Shown: positions 1 to 13,700 of the stretch, one piece after another
Position numbering within the stretch: position 1 is the stretch's first letter
How the letters are laid out: the number at the start of each line of letters is the position of its first letter
Source of the DNA: Apoda limacodes
Taxonomy: Eukaryota > Arthropoda > Insecta > Lepidoptera > Limacodidae
Direction: 5' to 3'
Assembly: GCA_946406115.1 (NCBI GenBank)
Contig: OX291542.1
Location: 37,281,321 to 37,345,320 of the forward strand
Length of the DNA stretch: 64,000 nt
Program-made: the position numbers and the translations under genes
The notes under the pieces: generated by a model
The model's input: the letters and a program-made list of their open reading frames with translations, nothing else
Database searches by the model: none
Told to the model about the DNA's origin: nothing

Positions 1-388
1 TTTCTATAATTTTACACAGAACAAAAATGACTTTAACGAGACAAACTCAACAGTGTGCAGTGTGTGTTAAAGACACTGAGTAAAAATGTGTTACCAACTT
101 ACAAGATATCATGAAATGTTATAAATGTTTAACCAACATACGAAGATATAGATTTGTCACAAACTTACGAAAATACCATGAAATGCTTTAAATGGAATAG
201 GATACAGCCTAAAATAATTGTGGCTGAAAAAAGTAAAAACAATTTGGAGAAAAGCATCCCTTCCTACTGTCTCCCACAACAGAATCATTCAACCTCTAAA
301 AGCTTGTCATTTACATAAAGTGCAAAAACCTTATTAAAAAGAATAACTGAAGATAATAAACAATTTTCAGGATATAAGACAGTACTTA
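1..388. other. SMC2 intron 7, no recognisable content
   Basis: This AT-rich stretch shows no splice-flanked SMC2-like coding. A short near-duplication is visible (ACCAACTTACAAGATATCATGAAATG around 93-118 and an ACAAACTTACGAAAATACCATGAAATG-like copy near 160-185). Otherwise I see nothing. Confidence 0.4.
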
Positions 389-1170
389 TTGTTTTACATT
401 TGTTCATGTAAATGTAAAAGTTTAGAACAATGTAACTGTTCAAGAGAGTATAAGGTCTTTAAAGAAGAATATAATTATTATAAAGGAATAATGGATCAGA
501 GACAGGAAAGAAATATACGGATTGGTGGTATAGACCGCATTACTAAAGCTAAATTGCAAAGTAAGATCAGCCGAATATTCTGTCAAAGTCTATGCCCCAG
601 TCTGGTTTGAAAAATAAGATTCATGAAATGTACACATGGGGCCAAGAATGAATAAGACTAAAAGCTCTCAATATCTGCCAGAAAATCTTAAGCAAGTAAT
701 AGATATCGCTATTCCACGTAATGCCTATTCTGGTCATCCTGAAAACTTTCTTCTGTCGATGTTGTTTCACGAAGAACAAACGGTGAGAATGCAAGGAGAA
801 TACAAAAATCACGAAATAGACCTCATACAGGTAGTCAACCGTGTATTTGTAAAGTGCCTGAGATTGTTATTGAAGGCGAAAGATACATTAATCTCATAAA
901 TTGGCAACAAAGCTACTTCGATCCACCAATCCTAAGTTAATTTACGAATGAAGAAATAAACACAGTCATCGCGACTCGCAGATATGCAAGCCTCACTTTA
1001 TTTAAACTACCTTGCCATACACAGGCCGTCGAGCGCTCAGTTAAAATAGTTACAGATGCGTCTATGACGCTATGCGATGAAAAATCAGAAGAAGGCTTGA
1101 GACTAGTACAGCTTCCATCTCGAAAAATGATGCCCCAATTCGAAAGCAAAGAACATTTTCTGTCTAAATT
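389..1170 (+). pseudogene. Decayed ORF of an uncharacterised arthropod transposon-type protein
   Basis: Three open stretches (389-610, 636-850, about 906-1185) in different frames look like one broken protein. The last part reads ...LFKLPCHTQAVERSVKIVTD, followed by a serine-arginine pair, MPQF and a K..F ending. I recognise this as the C-terminal signature of a repetitive arthropod protein family in which PCHTQAVERxVKLVT and an upstream W..xxEPPL stretch recur; here the latter appears as DPPIL before a stop. At least one frameshift (near 845) and one in-frame stop (near 936) kill it. It lies antisense inside SMC2 intron 7. The family has no function I can name; a mobile-element origin is inference from its copy number in insects. 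Confidence 0.5.
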
Positions 1171-1450
1171 CAATTATAGTTTTTTATTTTTTCAAATTTT
1201 TTTTATTAGTATAATGTCTTAGTGTTCATGTTTTTTAAATCTTTTTTGTGCTTTTTAAGATGTAATTGTGGTTTCTTAGTTCAAATTTAAGTTTAATTAC
1301 GGGGTTTTTTTAAATTTTTCGTTTTAAAAAGGGCTAAAGATTTACTTTTTTTAACTCATATTTATTTTCTAGATGTAAGACAACAAAATATCAGTATTGA
1401 TATGTAATAGCAATACTTTTTTTTTCCTATACATCAACGACCCATCTTAA

Positions 1451-1509
1451 TGTATATATATATACGTACACTCACACACGCATGCACGCACACACGCACA
1501 CACACGCCC
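1451..1509. repeat. TA/CA microsatellite
   Basis: A run of alternating TA passes into interrupted CA with CGCA variants. It lies about 35 bp downstream of the SMC2 exon 7 donor on the transcribed strand. Confidence 0.8.
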
Positions 1510-1543
1510 ACATTTTTGCTATAGTACAGTAGGTAGGACAGAC

Positions 1544-1735
1544 CCCGTCCAAGACCCGCTGTTTATCTGCGAGCGCGCACTCATCGTTCCCGAGCGCGGT
1601 CCGCAGCAGCCGTGCGCGCCGCTCGTGCTCGGCCAGAGCGTCGCGCGCCGCCCCGCTCTCCGCCCCCGCGCCCGCCTCGCTCCGCTCCGCCGCCTGCAGC
1701 GAGCTCTCTAGCTGCTTCAGCGCACTTCCGCTCTC
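1544..1735 (-). CDS. SMC2: SMC2 exon 7 (coiled coil, GC-rich)
   Basis: The exon covers 64 codons in phase 0, from [14 protein letters not shown] to ADKQRVLDG, after acceptor GACAG and before donor GTCTGT. It continues the coiled coil and matches the place in SMC2 where other species read roughly ETGGILRSLED. It is strikingly GC-rich and alanine/arginine-rich compared with exons 1-6. The exact donor could shift by one base within the GGGG run. I found no exon 8 between this point and base 1. Confidence 0.86.
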
Positions 1736-4700
1736 CTGTCACATGCAACATTCAGTCGTTTTATATAAAATAGAAAGCAAGGTATCGCTTACATATACTT
1801 TAGATCGAATATAGATCTCTAGTTAGAGACTTCCCAATCAGACTGGAATATAAGTTTTTTTACAAGTATTTTTATACATATTCATTTTTTAATTGTTCAT
1901 AAGTAGTGGCAGGTGTACAACGGCAATTTCGCTCGAAAACTGCAAATCAATGTAGAGTTTAGCCGTTTGGCACACAGGTACTTTAGGGCAAAACAATAAT
2001 TTTGAGCCGCAGTTCCTCAAAATATTTCCCTTAGGGTGTGGGGTTATGATGATTTTTTTTGTATGGTATTTAAAAAAATTTTTTCTGAAACCCATCGTGT
2101 GGGGTGTCAAATGAAAGGACTTGATGACCCAGTTCTAAAAATATACCACACTTTTATTTATAACATATTAAAATATTAAATTTTAACATTTTCCAAATTG
2201 CTTTCAGGGGGTTAAAAATGAGGATATAAACTATCATTTAAGGTATATATTAGAGAAAAATACTGAGCCGTCTTCTACCTGGAGGGGCCCAAACTTGGTA
2301 TGTTTTGAAAATACTTTTTGGATTTTAAGAAACAAAGTAGCCCAAAGGTAACAGTGTGGTATATTTTTAGAACCGGCTAAATGTTAGTCATTGTTAAAAA
2401 CTTAACTTAAACAATTAAGAATTAACCGTAAGAATTCACCATTTTGGGTTGCACCGTCCTAACAGTTGTGTTTTGCTAGGCTACAGGACTTGAATCCACG
2501 CAGTTCACAATTTTCAAAATAATATTGTGCGAAGCTGCCACAGCATGGCCAAAATAGTCCTTGTGTACTAACTTGGCAGTAATCTTGAGTTAAGACAAGG
2601 ATGACGCTTTATGTAACTACGCGTGAATGAGTAATGCATCTATATTTTAACTCAGTTAATGTTTCATTGAAAAACAAGAAATAAATATGGTTAATTATAC
2701 TTTCTGTACTTTAGTATTATCAAAAAATGATTTCTGTGAAGGTTTAAATAACTATTACAATTAGAATTTACCGAATTTATAAGTAATAATAGTAAGTAGA
2801 GTTCTAACGTTGAATGTACCGATGTGGAGATCGGTTTTATTTTTCTTTTGCTTGAAAATGGCTTACTAATGTGTTGGAGGGTTGTAGTCAAGAGAAGAAT
2901 CTTTTCTTCTCCCCGGTGGTGACCAGCCTTGTTGGGTTTTTGAATGGTAGTAGAGATCCCCTCATTTAATTGCTATGAGCGAAATGTAGGCGTTTTTGTT
3001 CTGGTAGAATGTTCTGAATCGTTTCTTTGTTTTATGAAGGCTGTGATTTTATTCTTTTTCGGAGCTTGGTTTTCGAGGGTTTTTCCATCTTGCTTTGGGG
3101 AGGTCTCTAGATTGCGTTTTTTTGTTTGCTGTTGGCTAGTAGGGAGCTCGCGAAACAGCTGTTGACAACGCAAAGCGCCCCACTCCAGCCAAACTTATAG
3201 AACTTACGAATGCTCTTAACAATGTTAAATACGACATCATAGGACTGTCAGAAATGAGAAGAGTAGGATATGGCATAGACGAATATGACGATTTTATGCT
3301 ATGTTACAACGGACAGACACAAGGAAAAAGCACGTTTAAAATCTATGTTTAAACATAGATATAAACGATACATCAATCGCTTTTATACAGGTATACGCAC
3401 CTACTGAAGAATCTGAAGAAGCGGAAATTGAATCATTTTACGAAACTCTACATAGAGCTCATAAAAATTCAAGTGAATATACAATAGTTATGGGCGACTT
3501 CAACGCAAGAGTAGGACAGAAAAACTTTAAAGAAAACAACAAGAAAAAGTCCAGTCAAAAATGGACGTGGAAGTCACCAGATCAGACAACCATGAACGAA
3601 ATAGATTATATATTCTATCAAATTTTCCAAACAAATTCAAAGATGTACATGTTTTAGAAACCATTAAGTTTCCCTCAGACCACAGAATGGTCAGATCAAA
3701 AATATCACCTAAACAAATGAAAAGAAGCCGAGTAAAGTACAAATGCTCTACATACACCCTAAAAAACCAAAACGAAGCAAAGACATACCTAGAAAAATTA
3801 GAAAAAAATATCAAATCTATAAAACCAGATGATACAATCACAGGTCAATCCTCATACAATAAACTTGAAAAATGTATACTAGACAGCATGAAAACAGAAA
3901 AACGAAAAGACAAACCTAAACTAAACAAAACCCTTACCGAGAAAACTTTAAATCTCAATAAACATCGTCATATACTACAAAATTCAAAACCAAAAAGCCA
4001 CGAAGACAAAACTAAACTAAGCTCTATAAAGAAACTTATAAAAGTATAAGAAAAGACTACAAGAATCACAGATCAAAAATAATAGAGAAACACTTGAGGA
4101 CTAGTGGTAGCTGCAAACAAGCATATAAAGAACTCCGTACACACAAAACCTGGATACCAAGCCTACTGAGAAACTCCATACCCTCAAACAACAGAGAAAA
4201 TATCCTAAAAAAAAAATACAATTTTTTATGCAAATCTCATAACTTTCATAACTTTCCATCCTCAAAGTAAAACAAACATTGAATGAAACACAACAGAAAT
4301 TGATCGAGAAATAAAAAGACTGAAACCAGACAAGAGCCCAGGGTCAGACGGCATTCCAAACGAGGAACTAAGATTAGGAAAAACTCTAATAACACCTATA
4401 ATAACCGCCCTATTCAACATCATAATTCAAGAGGGGAGAGTGCCTGAACAGTGGACAAAATCGAATATAATAGTATTATATAAGAAAGGCAATCCAAAAG
4501 ACATTGGAAACTACCGCCCAATCAGTCTACTACCGAGGCTCTACAAACTTTTCTCACAATGTATTTTAAGCCGAATATCTACAAAAATTGACAACAACCA
4601 GCCTGTAGAGCAAGCAGGTTTTCGCAGAGAATTCTAGACCACATCCAAACCTTGAAGAGCGTAATAGAGAAATGCAAAGAATTCCAAAGACCTTAGCCTT

Positions 4701-7700
4701 TATTGACTACCAGAAGGCATTTGGCTCTATTCCCCACAACTGAATATGGGAGGCTTTGAAGGTAAACAATATAGACGGCACCTACTGTAATATAATAAAA
4801 AACACATACGAGAGAAGTACAAGTAGAAACAAATGGTCCGGAAATAAAAATCAAAAGAGGCGTAAGACAAGGCGACCCTTTATCCAAAGCTCTTTATTGC
4901 CGTACTAGAGATGATATTCAAGAAATTGGAAAGGCAAAACCTAGGTATCTTAATAAACAACGAATACCTTAGCCATCTGCGCTTTGCTGATGACATAATC
5001 TTATTTTCAGAATCAATTTCACAATTAGAAAATATGATACAACATCTACAATCAGAAAGCGCACGCGTGGGATTAGAAATGAACCTACAAAAAACTAAAT
5101 TGATGACCAATTCCTCAAAATCACCAATAAAGATATGAAACGAAAACCCAGAATATGTAGATACCCACATAAACCTAGGTAAACAAGTCTCATTTCACCA
5201 GAACAACAACTTAGAAGAAATAACTAGAAGGATAAACATGGCATGGAAAAAATACTGGGCCCACAAAAAGATAATGAAAGGAGACATGCCGCTCTCTGTG
5301 AAAAAGAAAGTCTCTGTCTAACATAAGGCTCACAAACCTGGACATACACGAAACAGGCAAAAGAAAAAATTTGAATATGTCAAGCCGCCATGGAACGATC
5401 CATATTAGGGATACGAAAGAAAGACAGAATACGCCACACCAAGATAAGAAAAAGATTTCCTACTTCACTCCATGAAATTAAAATGGAAATGGGCAGGTCA
5501 TATAGCTAGAACGACAGACACTCGATGGACGTAGCGAGCCGTCGTGCTATGGAAAAGACCTATGGGGAAAAGGAAAAGAGGTAGGCCTTATAGAAGATAG
5601 TCCGACGACATCAAAGAGACAGCAGGAGATAAATGGCAATTAAAGGCGAATGACAAAAAACAATGGAAAAAGTTGGAGGAGGCCTTTACACAAAAAAAAA
5701 AACATTTTCATAAACAAATAAATGATAATTTAAAACTTTAAAATAATAAATAATGTAAATTGAAACGCAACAATAAAGGAATAAAATATTTACAAATATT
5801 GTTAAGAATAAATAGCTCTAAAGTTTATTACTGTAATTGCATGAAAAGTGAGAAACTCACTTGCGGTATCGAGCCGTTAAGTCTGAGGTGAGACTTTGCC
5901 TAGGGAGGCAGGGGTGTGTGTTCTACCGCTTGTACAATGGGTTGTGTTCTGAGGAATTGTTCGAAATGATGCCCACGGCTACTTTCTACCATCGCAACGC
6001 TCGCCATCGGCGGGGAATTCATTCTCACACTTTAGAACCTAAATGGTCGCGTACAGTGCGGTTTCAGAGAAACTTCCTCCCGCGAACGCTTAACTTGTGG
6101 AATGAGCTCCCTGCCAAGGTTTTCTCCAAGGACTAAAGTATGGAGTTCTTCAAGAAAGAAGTTATTCGATTTCTGAAGGGTCGGCAACGCGCGAGAAACA
6201 TTAACCGCACCAAAATTACTTAGTTAGCAGAAGCTAACAATATCACTACTAGGGTTACACAGTTAATGTAATTTCTATAAGGTAACTGTTGATATTAAAT
6301 TATTTTTTTTTAATTATTATATATAATGTGTAACAGTTATATTTAACTGATAAGTATAAAGAGTATTGTAGCCGAGCAAGATTTTAAAAGGACCAAGCGC
6401 ACATAGGAATTACTAATAGGTTTCGCGCATAATCAATGCAAAAGTTAATATGGTTTATCTAATTTAGAGTGCTAGCATACATCACACTTAGAAACCAGAA
6501 GCAAAAACTAACTAAATTGTAATAACTAAAATAAAGCGTACGCAACAAGCGAACAGTGACATTGAACTCAGTATGTCAAGGTATGTAGATAGCGCAAACA
6601 AAAATGCTGACATAAGATCTACGCCATTAACAATAATTATAAACTTAACTTAGTTTATGTATTGTGTAAATTTTTTATATATAAATATTTTTTTATGTTA
6701 TTGTAAATAATTGCAAAGGATATAGTCAAGGTAAATATAATATATGAATATTTATTTATTTTTTAAATAGAAGAGAGTATTGTAATTATTAGGATGTATG
6801 TAGATCAGGAAATAAACTAATAAGCAATATTACAAGGGCTGAGTACTGCATCTCAGACAGATATACGCACATAGTGAGAGAATCACACGCACTATTAGCT
6901 ATGTATTTAAGATAAAGTTAATTTATTATTTAGTTGCTTCTCAGATGCTTAACTACTCAGCCATGTAGCATCTTAACTTGTTTATGCCTCAATACTGGCA
7001 ACTCCTAATTAAGACAAGCTGTAACTATGTAAGTTACATATAAGTACCTATTGTAACTTTAATAAAATATACAACATTATTAAGTTGTTTAGAGATTATT
7101 ATATACTTTAACCTGCTACTGGAAACAATAACGACCACCTACGTTACATTGGTGACCCCGAAAAGTAACAAAGAACGAACTTGCAACGCTGAAGAAACTT
7201 CCAGAAAATCAAAGGAAGACCGACAAAGAAAAAAGATCGTTACAACCTCTCTTTAGGCATTTTTCGTACGCTAGCTCGTATTAGTTGACGGCTAAATAGT
7301 TTTGATTCCGTCAAACCCCATTTTTACTAAAAAAAACGGGTTGCACTCCGGGAGTGCCGGCAGAAGTGAAAACATACTAACTATTTACTTCCCATCACTT
7401 CGTATACATATTTATTTATTATAAATAATAATGTTTGTTTATTTACTTTTTTGACGTAATATATTTGACATCTCAGTCTATCATAGAATTAACCCATATC
7501 CAGACTCCCTGTACTACTCATAATTGCCATATACTAAAAATATAGCGTGGCATTATAGTTTCCATCTTACGAATTTTCGATCAGCCTGCGCAAGCTTATC
7601 ATTTTTTACCCATACTAAAAAAAGTGCACAACGCCGGTAAAGAAGTAATCACTTAAAAAAAAAAATCGGTACAAAATATTGCTGGTGGCGATGGACTCTA

Positions 7701-10700
7701 TCGATCATCAACCCTTTCTTAAAAAAAAGGGATGCATAAGGGTTCTTTTTGACATATCTAGTTCAAACTAGTCGAACTAAACTCGACTAAACAGTTTCTC
7801 ACGATTAACAAGCCATGAGTAAAACAACTGAACATATCTTGAATTCGAAAATATCTCTATCAGCACGAGCATCAGACGACCAGGGAGCCAATTCTCACGC
7901 GATCGAATTGATCACGAATTCGAAATAAAGTACGAATATAAACTTTTCTCGAACGAAAATGTAGTTTAGCAATTCTAGTAATGTCGAATCCGACATTTCT
8001 CGAACGCAAGCCGCTCGAACAGCTTCGAGTGGTCGGGACCGTTCGAGACTACATTTCGCATTCGAATCATGACAAATTTAGTTCAAAATGATTGGGTTCT
8101 AAACATTAATTCTACTCTTAGCGTGAACTATATGTTCTAAAATCTAAAATGTCTAAAATGTAGGTCAGAGTAATTAAAAGGGCGGAAAAAAATACTTATA
8201 TTACCAAATATGATATTTTTTACCTTTATTACTTTTATAATACATTACTAGTCTTTTCTCAATTGATTGATTGGCCAATTTTCGCAATTATCAAAGTCGC
8301 CCATAACAATAATATTCTCCATTTCTATTGATTTCCATCATAATTTGCTATGATTATGACTAGATTACATCACATACACTGTTTGAGGTCCGGCACCGCC
8401 ATCTTTAGTGCTGCGTAGTATTTTGATAATACTAGGTGGTAATTTCATGTGAAAAAACTTAATAAACATAATTACGCCGTTGAAAAATAAGAAAAACCTA
8501 AAATGCTCAACCAAATAAACAAATAAAACACACAACAAAACCAAACAGAGTTTTTTTTATTTATGTCCAAATACGTTCCGTTTAAAGATAGAAGCAATTT
8601 CTCAAAATAGGGATTTAGTTTACAAACTTAGTTATACTTATTATTTCCTTATCAATAATGATGAAACACAAGTAAAATGTTGCTTCAAACATTTTGTAGT
8701 CACCGAACCCTTTTTAAATAGATCAAAAGAGGCATAGGCGTTTTTAAAAACGCTGTACAACTGTGCAACGGAACGTACCTCATAGCGTAACCGGTTTACA
8801 ATTGCAACATTCCACCGCTTCGAACGACATTTTGTTCGAAGGTTGTTTCGATTAATAGTGAGAATACAGCAAACGCGAAAATGATGCCGACGATCGAAAT
8901 TTGACAGTCGAGATAGTGCCTTCCAGATAATCTCTAATACGAGATTATCTCGGATGAAGTGAGAATTAGGTACCTGGTTAGAGCCGCAGAAAGCCGATGG
9001 CCGCAGGCGGCTAAGGACCGGCCGTTGTGAAGACATATGAGGGAGGCCTACGTTCAGCAGAGGACGTCTGCCGACTGAAACGACGACCTTAATTTATGAT
9101 CATTTAGATGTTTGTCAATAGTTACTTTAACTATAACCAGTCATTTTCAGTAATTTTTCGTTTGTAAATGTTAACGTTAAAGTGTGACGTTGTTTAACAA
9201 CTGTCAGATGATGCACTCTGTATTTGATTCGTATTTGACTCAACTTCAGCTTTTTTATCGTTAAAGTTAGTGGTGTGTGCAATACACCTTTTCTGAACCA
9301 ATCCCTTACAACTCCGCAGCGCACGATACATTGAATGCTTCACAATCTAGATGCCATCCCCCCGAACGAAATCAACACGGTCGTAAAACAATCGTTAGGC
9401 GGCCTCGGCACGTACTAACGGCCCCAGATGACGATCTTGCTGACCGGATAGTGAGATTAGTCTCTACGACCTCCCCTAGTAGGACGTCCCCGGGATCGTC
9501 GGCGCCCACAAGGATACACGAGGTATCAAAGAGTGCCGGGGCGCTTCTCGCCCCTCCTGGCGGTGACTCACCTTGGGGTTTGAGACTCACGCCGGTCGAA
9601 GGGACGACCCCGCGCGGAGCCCTTGAGCGTTCGGCGTTATATGGGCTATATGGGTGAAGCAGTAATGGCTGCAACAGCCAACTGCATAGTCAGTCAGAAA
9701 AAGAAAGGAATCTAGATGCTAATTCGATGAAATAAACAAAATCCCTCAGTGTTATGTTAGTGAATATGTCCAGTGTATTAACATTGTAACTAAAAGTAGT
9801 AGCAGTATTAACTGTATGTAATGGAGACGACACACAAATATTGGTTTTAAAGTTTAGTTTTTTATTTACTTACGGTGCACATGTCCACCTGATTTAATAT
9901 TTGTTATACATGTTCTGACTCGAGTTTAGCTGAAAGGAATCTCTAAATAGAGATATGCTTGCCTCAGTACATAGCCTTACCTGTATATGTCATATTCTTA
10001 ATTTTGTATTGTGTACTAAATAAAAATAAAATAAAATCAGTACGATTGTCGACCACGCGACATTGTACAACCAGCTTGTAATGGTCTTCTATCCAGCTCA
10101 ATCTACGCTATAGATGAGAGTCAACATTATGATTTGTGTGTAAGGTTTATTGTACTACATGTTTAAAAATTAAAGACACGTTCGACCCTTAATGTTTTTG
10201 GAGCATTGTAGAACACTTGCAGGTGGAAACGGTAAGAATAAGGTTAGTGTTAACTGCGGACACCCTACGAGTAGAGTACAACAACAAATTTATTTGCCAT
10301 TTAGTGTGCAGTCAAGTGGTAATCAATCTTCTTTATCACCAAACAGCATTATCGTTACCCTATTACGTAACAATATAAAATATAGTCTATTTGTTTGCTT
10401 GTTTCTTGTTTTGTAACGAGCGAGAGGATCAACCGATTGTGTTGATGTTTGAGACAGATTAAGGACGGGAAAATATCATTGCTCACATGTTACATGTTAT
10501 CCCGGTCAATATTTCCTTCGTGTCGCACGCAACGAAGCAATGGAGTCACCTGACTTTTTCACTGATACCGGTCTAAATACCGTGCCAGTGAAGTCGCAGG
10601 CAAAACCTAGTTGTAACCTATATATTTTTAACACTTTTTTTGAAGTACACAATACAAAAACGATATTTCTAGAGGCAATCTTATTTTTCCCTGACTCACC

Positions 10701-13700
10701 AGGTGACCATCTATTGCAATCAGGGTCAGGGTGAGCTTCTATAACTTATTTCTAAGAATAAATAGACAAGTTTATGTAGATATAACACAAACTTAGAATA
10801 GGCACCTCATCTAACTTCTTGTTAAGCTCTGCAACCTTCTTATCTAGTTCTTTGGCCTCTTTTTCATTGTCTTTAATGTTCTCCTTTTTGCTCTTGATAT
10901 CCTCCTGGACCTCAGTCACTTTATCAGCTGACTCTTTTGCGTTTTTCTCTGCAGTCACATACCTAAACAGGAATAATAACAAGAACATATTAAATAATAA
11001 TCTTGGCAGCTATTTAGATAACAATAAGTGCTTTAATGTATCAACGCAAACGCACAGCCGAAAAGCAAAGTCTAAAAACTTGAAATTTTATACAGAGTTT
11101 TGTTAATGTTGGAAATATTTATTATTTAAAAACATCAGTATAGATAAAAATTACGTTTTTTTTAGCGTTTGATTGGGCATTCTGGAGAAATGGCTATATA
11201 TGCACCTTCGCAGTTTAGAGAAATGGTTTCTTTTACGTTTTTTTGGCAAGTTTTGTGTTGTGGCCTCTAAAAATATTGAACTTAATTTTATATACTACAA
11301 GCTTAGCTATAATTTAATAATCTTACTTAATTTGGCCAAACAACTTTAAATACGGCCATACTTTTGGGCTGGTATCAGTAACAAACTAGTCCCAAGCACG
11401 AACCGCGCCCCACTCGATCGAACGGCTTCCCTGCCTTTTCGACAATGGTCACCACAAGCGGTAGCTAAACCTTCCTAACAATTAAGGGGTAAGCTATACA
11501 ACACTACACACAGTGGCGAGGGGTGGAATTATGACAAGGGTAAGCTTGTCTAAAATAGTCATGTTTGGAAGAGCACGGTCTAACTGAATGATATGTTTTT
11601 TGTTCTCAAAACTTAGTTTGGAGAATGAAGTTCTGTGATCCAATAAGTAGTGAGTTGAACAGCACTTTATATGAATTAAAGCCATTATGACAAATAAAAC
11701 TCACCGCAATGAACAGATACGTGAGATAAAAACATAGTGAAAAGTAAAATAAACACAACCCCGGAAAAAATACCAAACTGCAAGCAAGCAAAAACAGTGT
11801 TAACAGATTCATACTAAATTCATGCTATTCTGAATAAAACGCAAGTACACTTCTAATTAAAAACCTTTGTACTTTGTTATTAAAGTGTGAATATATTTTG
11901 ATTTTTATTAGGGTTCCGTACCTCGAAAGGAAAAAACGGAACCCTTATAGGATTCCTTTGTTGTCCGTCCGTCTGTCAAGACCCTTTTTCTCAAAAACAC
12001 GTGGAGGTATCAAGCTAAAATTTATATCAAATACTCAGGTCTACTGTCCCTTGGAGCTGTGAAAAAAAAAAAACTTCTAAGTCAACGCAATCAAAAGATA
12101 CAGCCGTTTATGCAGCAAATTTCCACAAATTTTCGAAACTCGCAAGGGAATCAAAACCTACAGGGTACTTGCCGTGAACTCAGAATCTTGAAATTTTATA
12201 CGAAGCAACGTCTTATAGTACAGATAAAGGAAAAATTGCGATAACCGTAATTTTTAAAAGATACAGCCGTTTATGCCGCAAATTTCCGCAAATTTTCGAA
12301 ACTAGCAAGGGAATAAAAACCTTCAGGGTACTTCCCGTGAACTCAGAATCTTGAAATTTGGTACGAAGCAACCTCTTATAGTACAGATAAAAGAAAAATT
12401 GCGAAAACCGTAAATTTTTCCTTACACCTCTAATAAAAATATTTTTAATAATATACAACATATAATAAGTTTGCACGGAACCCTCGGAGGGCGAGCCAGA
12501 CTCGCACTTGGCCGGTTTTTTTTAATTTCGCAATCTTATCTATCAATCACTTGTAGGCGATAACTTGCTGCATAAACGGCTGTATCTTTTGATTGCGTTG
12601 ACTTAGAAGTTTGTTTTTTTTCACAGCTCCAAGGGACAGTAGACCTGAGTATTTGATATAAATTTTAGCTTGATACCTCCACGCGTTTCTGAGAAAAAGG
12701 GTCTTGACAGACGGACGGACAACAAAGGAATCCTATAAGGGTTCCGTTTTTTCCTTTCGAGGTACGGAACCCTAATAAAAATCAAAATATATTCACACTT
12801 TAATAACAAAGTACAAAGGTTTTTAATAATATACAACATATAATAAGTTTGCACGGAACCCTCGGAGGGCGAGCCAGACTCGCACTTGGCCGGTTTTTTT
12901 TAATTTCGCAATCTTATCTATCAATCACTTGTAGGCGACAGAGAGAACAAACATTAAAATCCTATTCATTAGAGAGAAAAAAAAACCTACACCGCAGATG
13001 ATCAGCCTACTGTGACTAATTTCACCCAACGTATGTTATCGAAAGCCGTGGGAGCAAAAAGGATAGAGTACATAATATATTATCGCTTTACACAACGTTG
13101 AACAAAACGCGAAAACGCCAACGTAGATGTCGTTTTCGACCTTTTGGTCGCGAGTTAACTTATTGCAGATAGATTATCTGTAGCAAAGTACTTCGAGCGC
13201 ACTTCGCTCTGTAGTTAGTACGTGGTATAGGTTTTTTTTAACTGTAGTGAATTGTTGTTCTTCCAACCCTGCGCCTGCGCCACTGCTACACACACAACAC
13301 TATTATTATTATATTTAGGTAATATTTTAGGCAATTTATTTATTTATATATGAGCGTACACAAATCTGACGCACAACTTATATCTAGTCTATTATTTTAG
13401 TTTTAAATTTTAACTGTCTACATTATTAACGATGCACTTCAATTTACCAAAAGGGTAACGGGGAATCGAAATTTACTGTTTTAAATTGTGGTCTACGGCT
13501 TCAGTTTTTTTAAACCTGTCTCGAAGTGGGACGGAAACGGCAATTGTAAGAAATCTAAAGTAATAAAGAAGCCATGGCTATTAGTGATGTACAGAATCAT
13601 ATTTTCTGAATTCTAGATTTCGGCATTAGCTCGCAAAAAGCGCTCAAAGCAGTCATTAACATATTTAGCAGAGCCTGGACAAGATGAGCCTCCGTACCAG

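Noticed and set aside
1..1540. SMC2 exon 8
   Set aside because: No minus-strand coiled-coil coding with acceptor and donor in phase was found in this stretch.
8641..9036. 131-codon minus-strand open frame
   Set aside because: No motif, low-complexity composition, and it runs antisense over a LINE tail; more likely chance.
9372..9674. 100-codon minus-strand frame
   Set aside because: Opposes a similar plus-strand frame in a GC-rich block; neither can be tied to a known protein, and the plus frame looks more repeat-like.
10819..11106. Plus-strand serine/leucine-rich 95-codon frame
   Set aside because: It is the antisense of SMC2 exon 6 coiled-coil coding.
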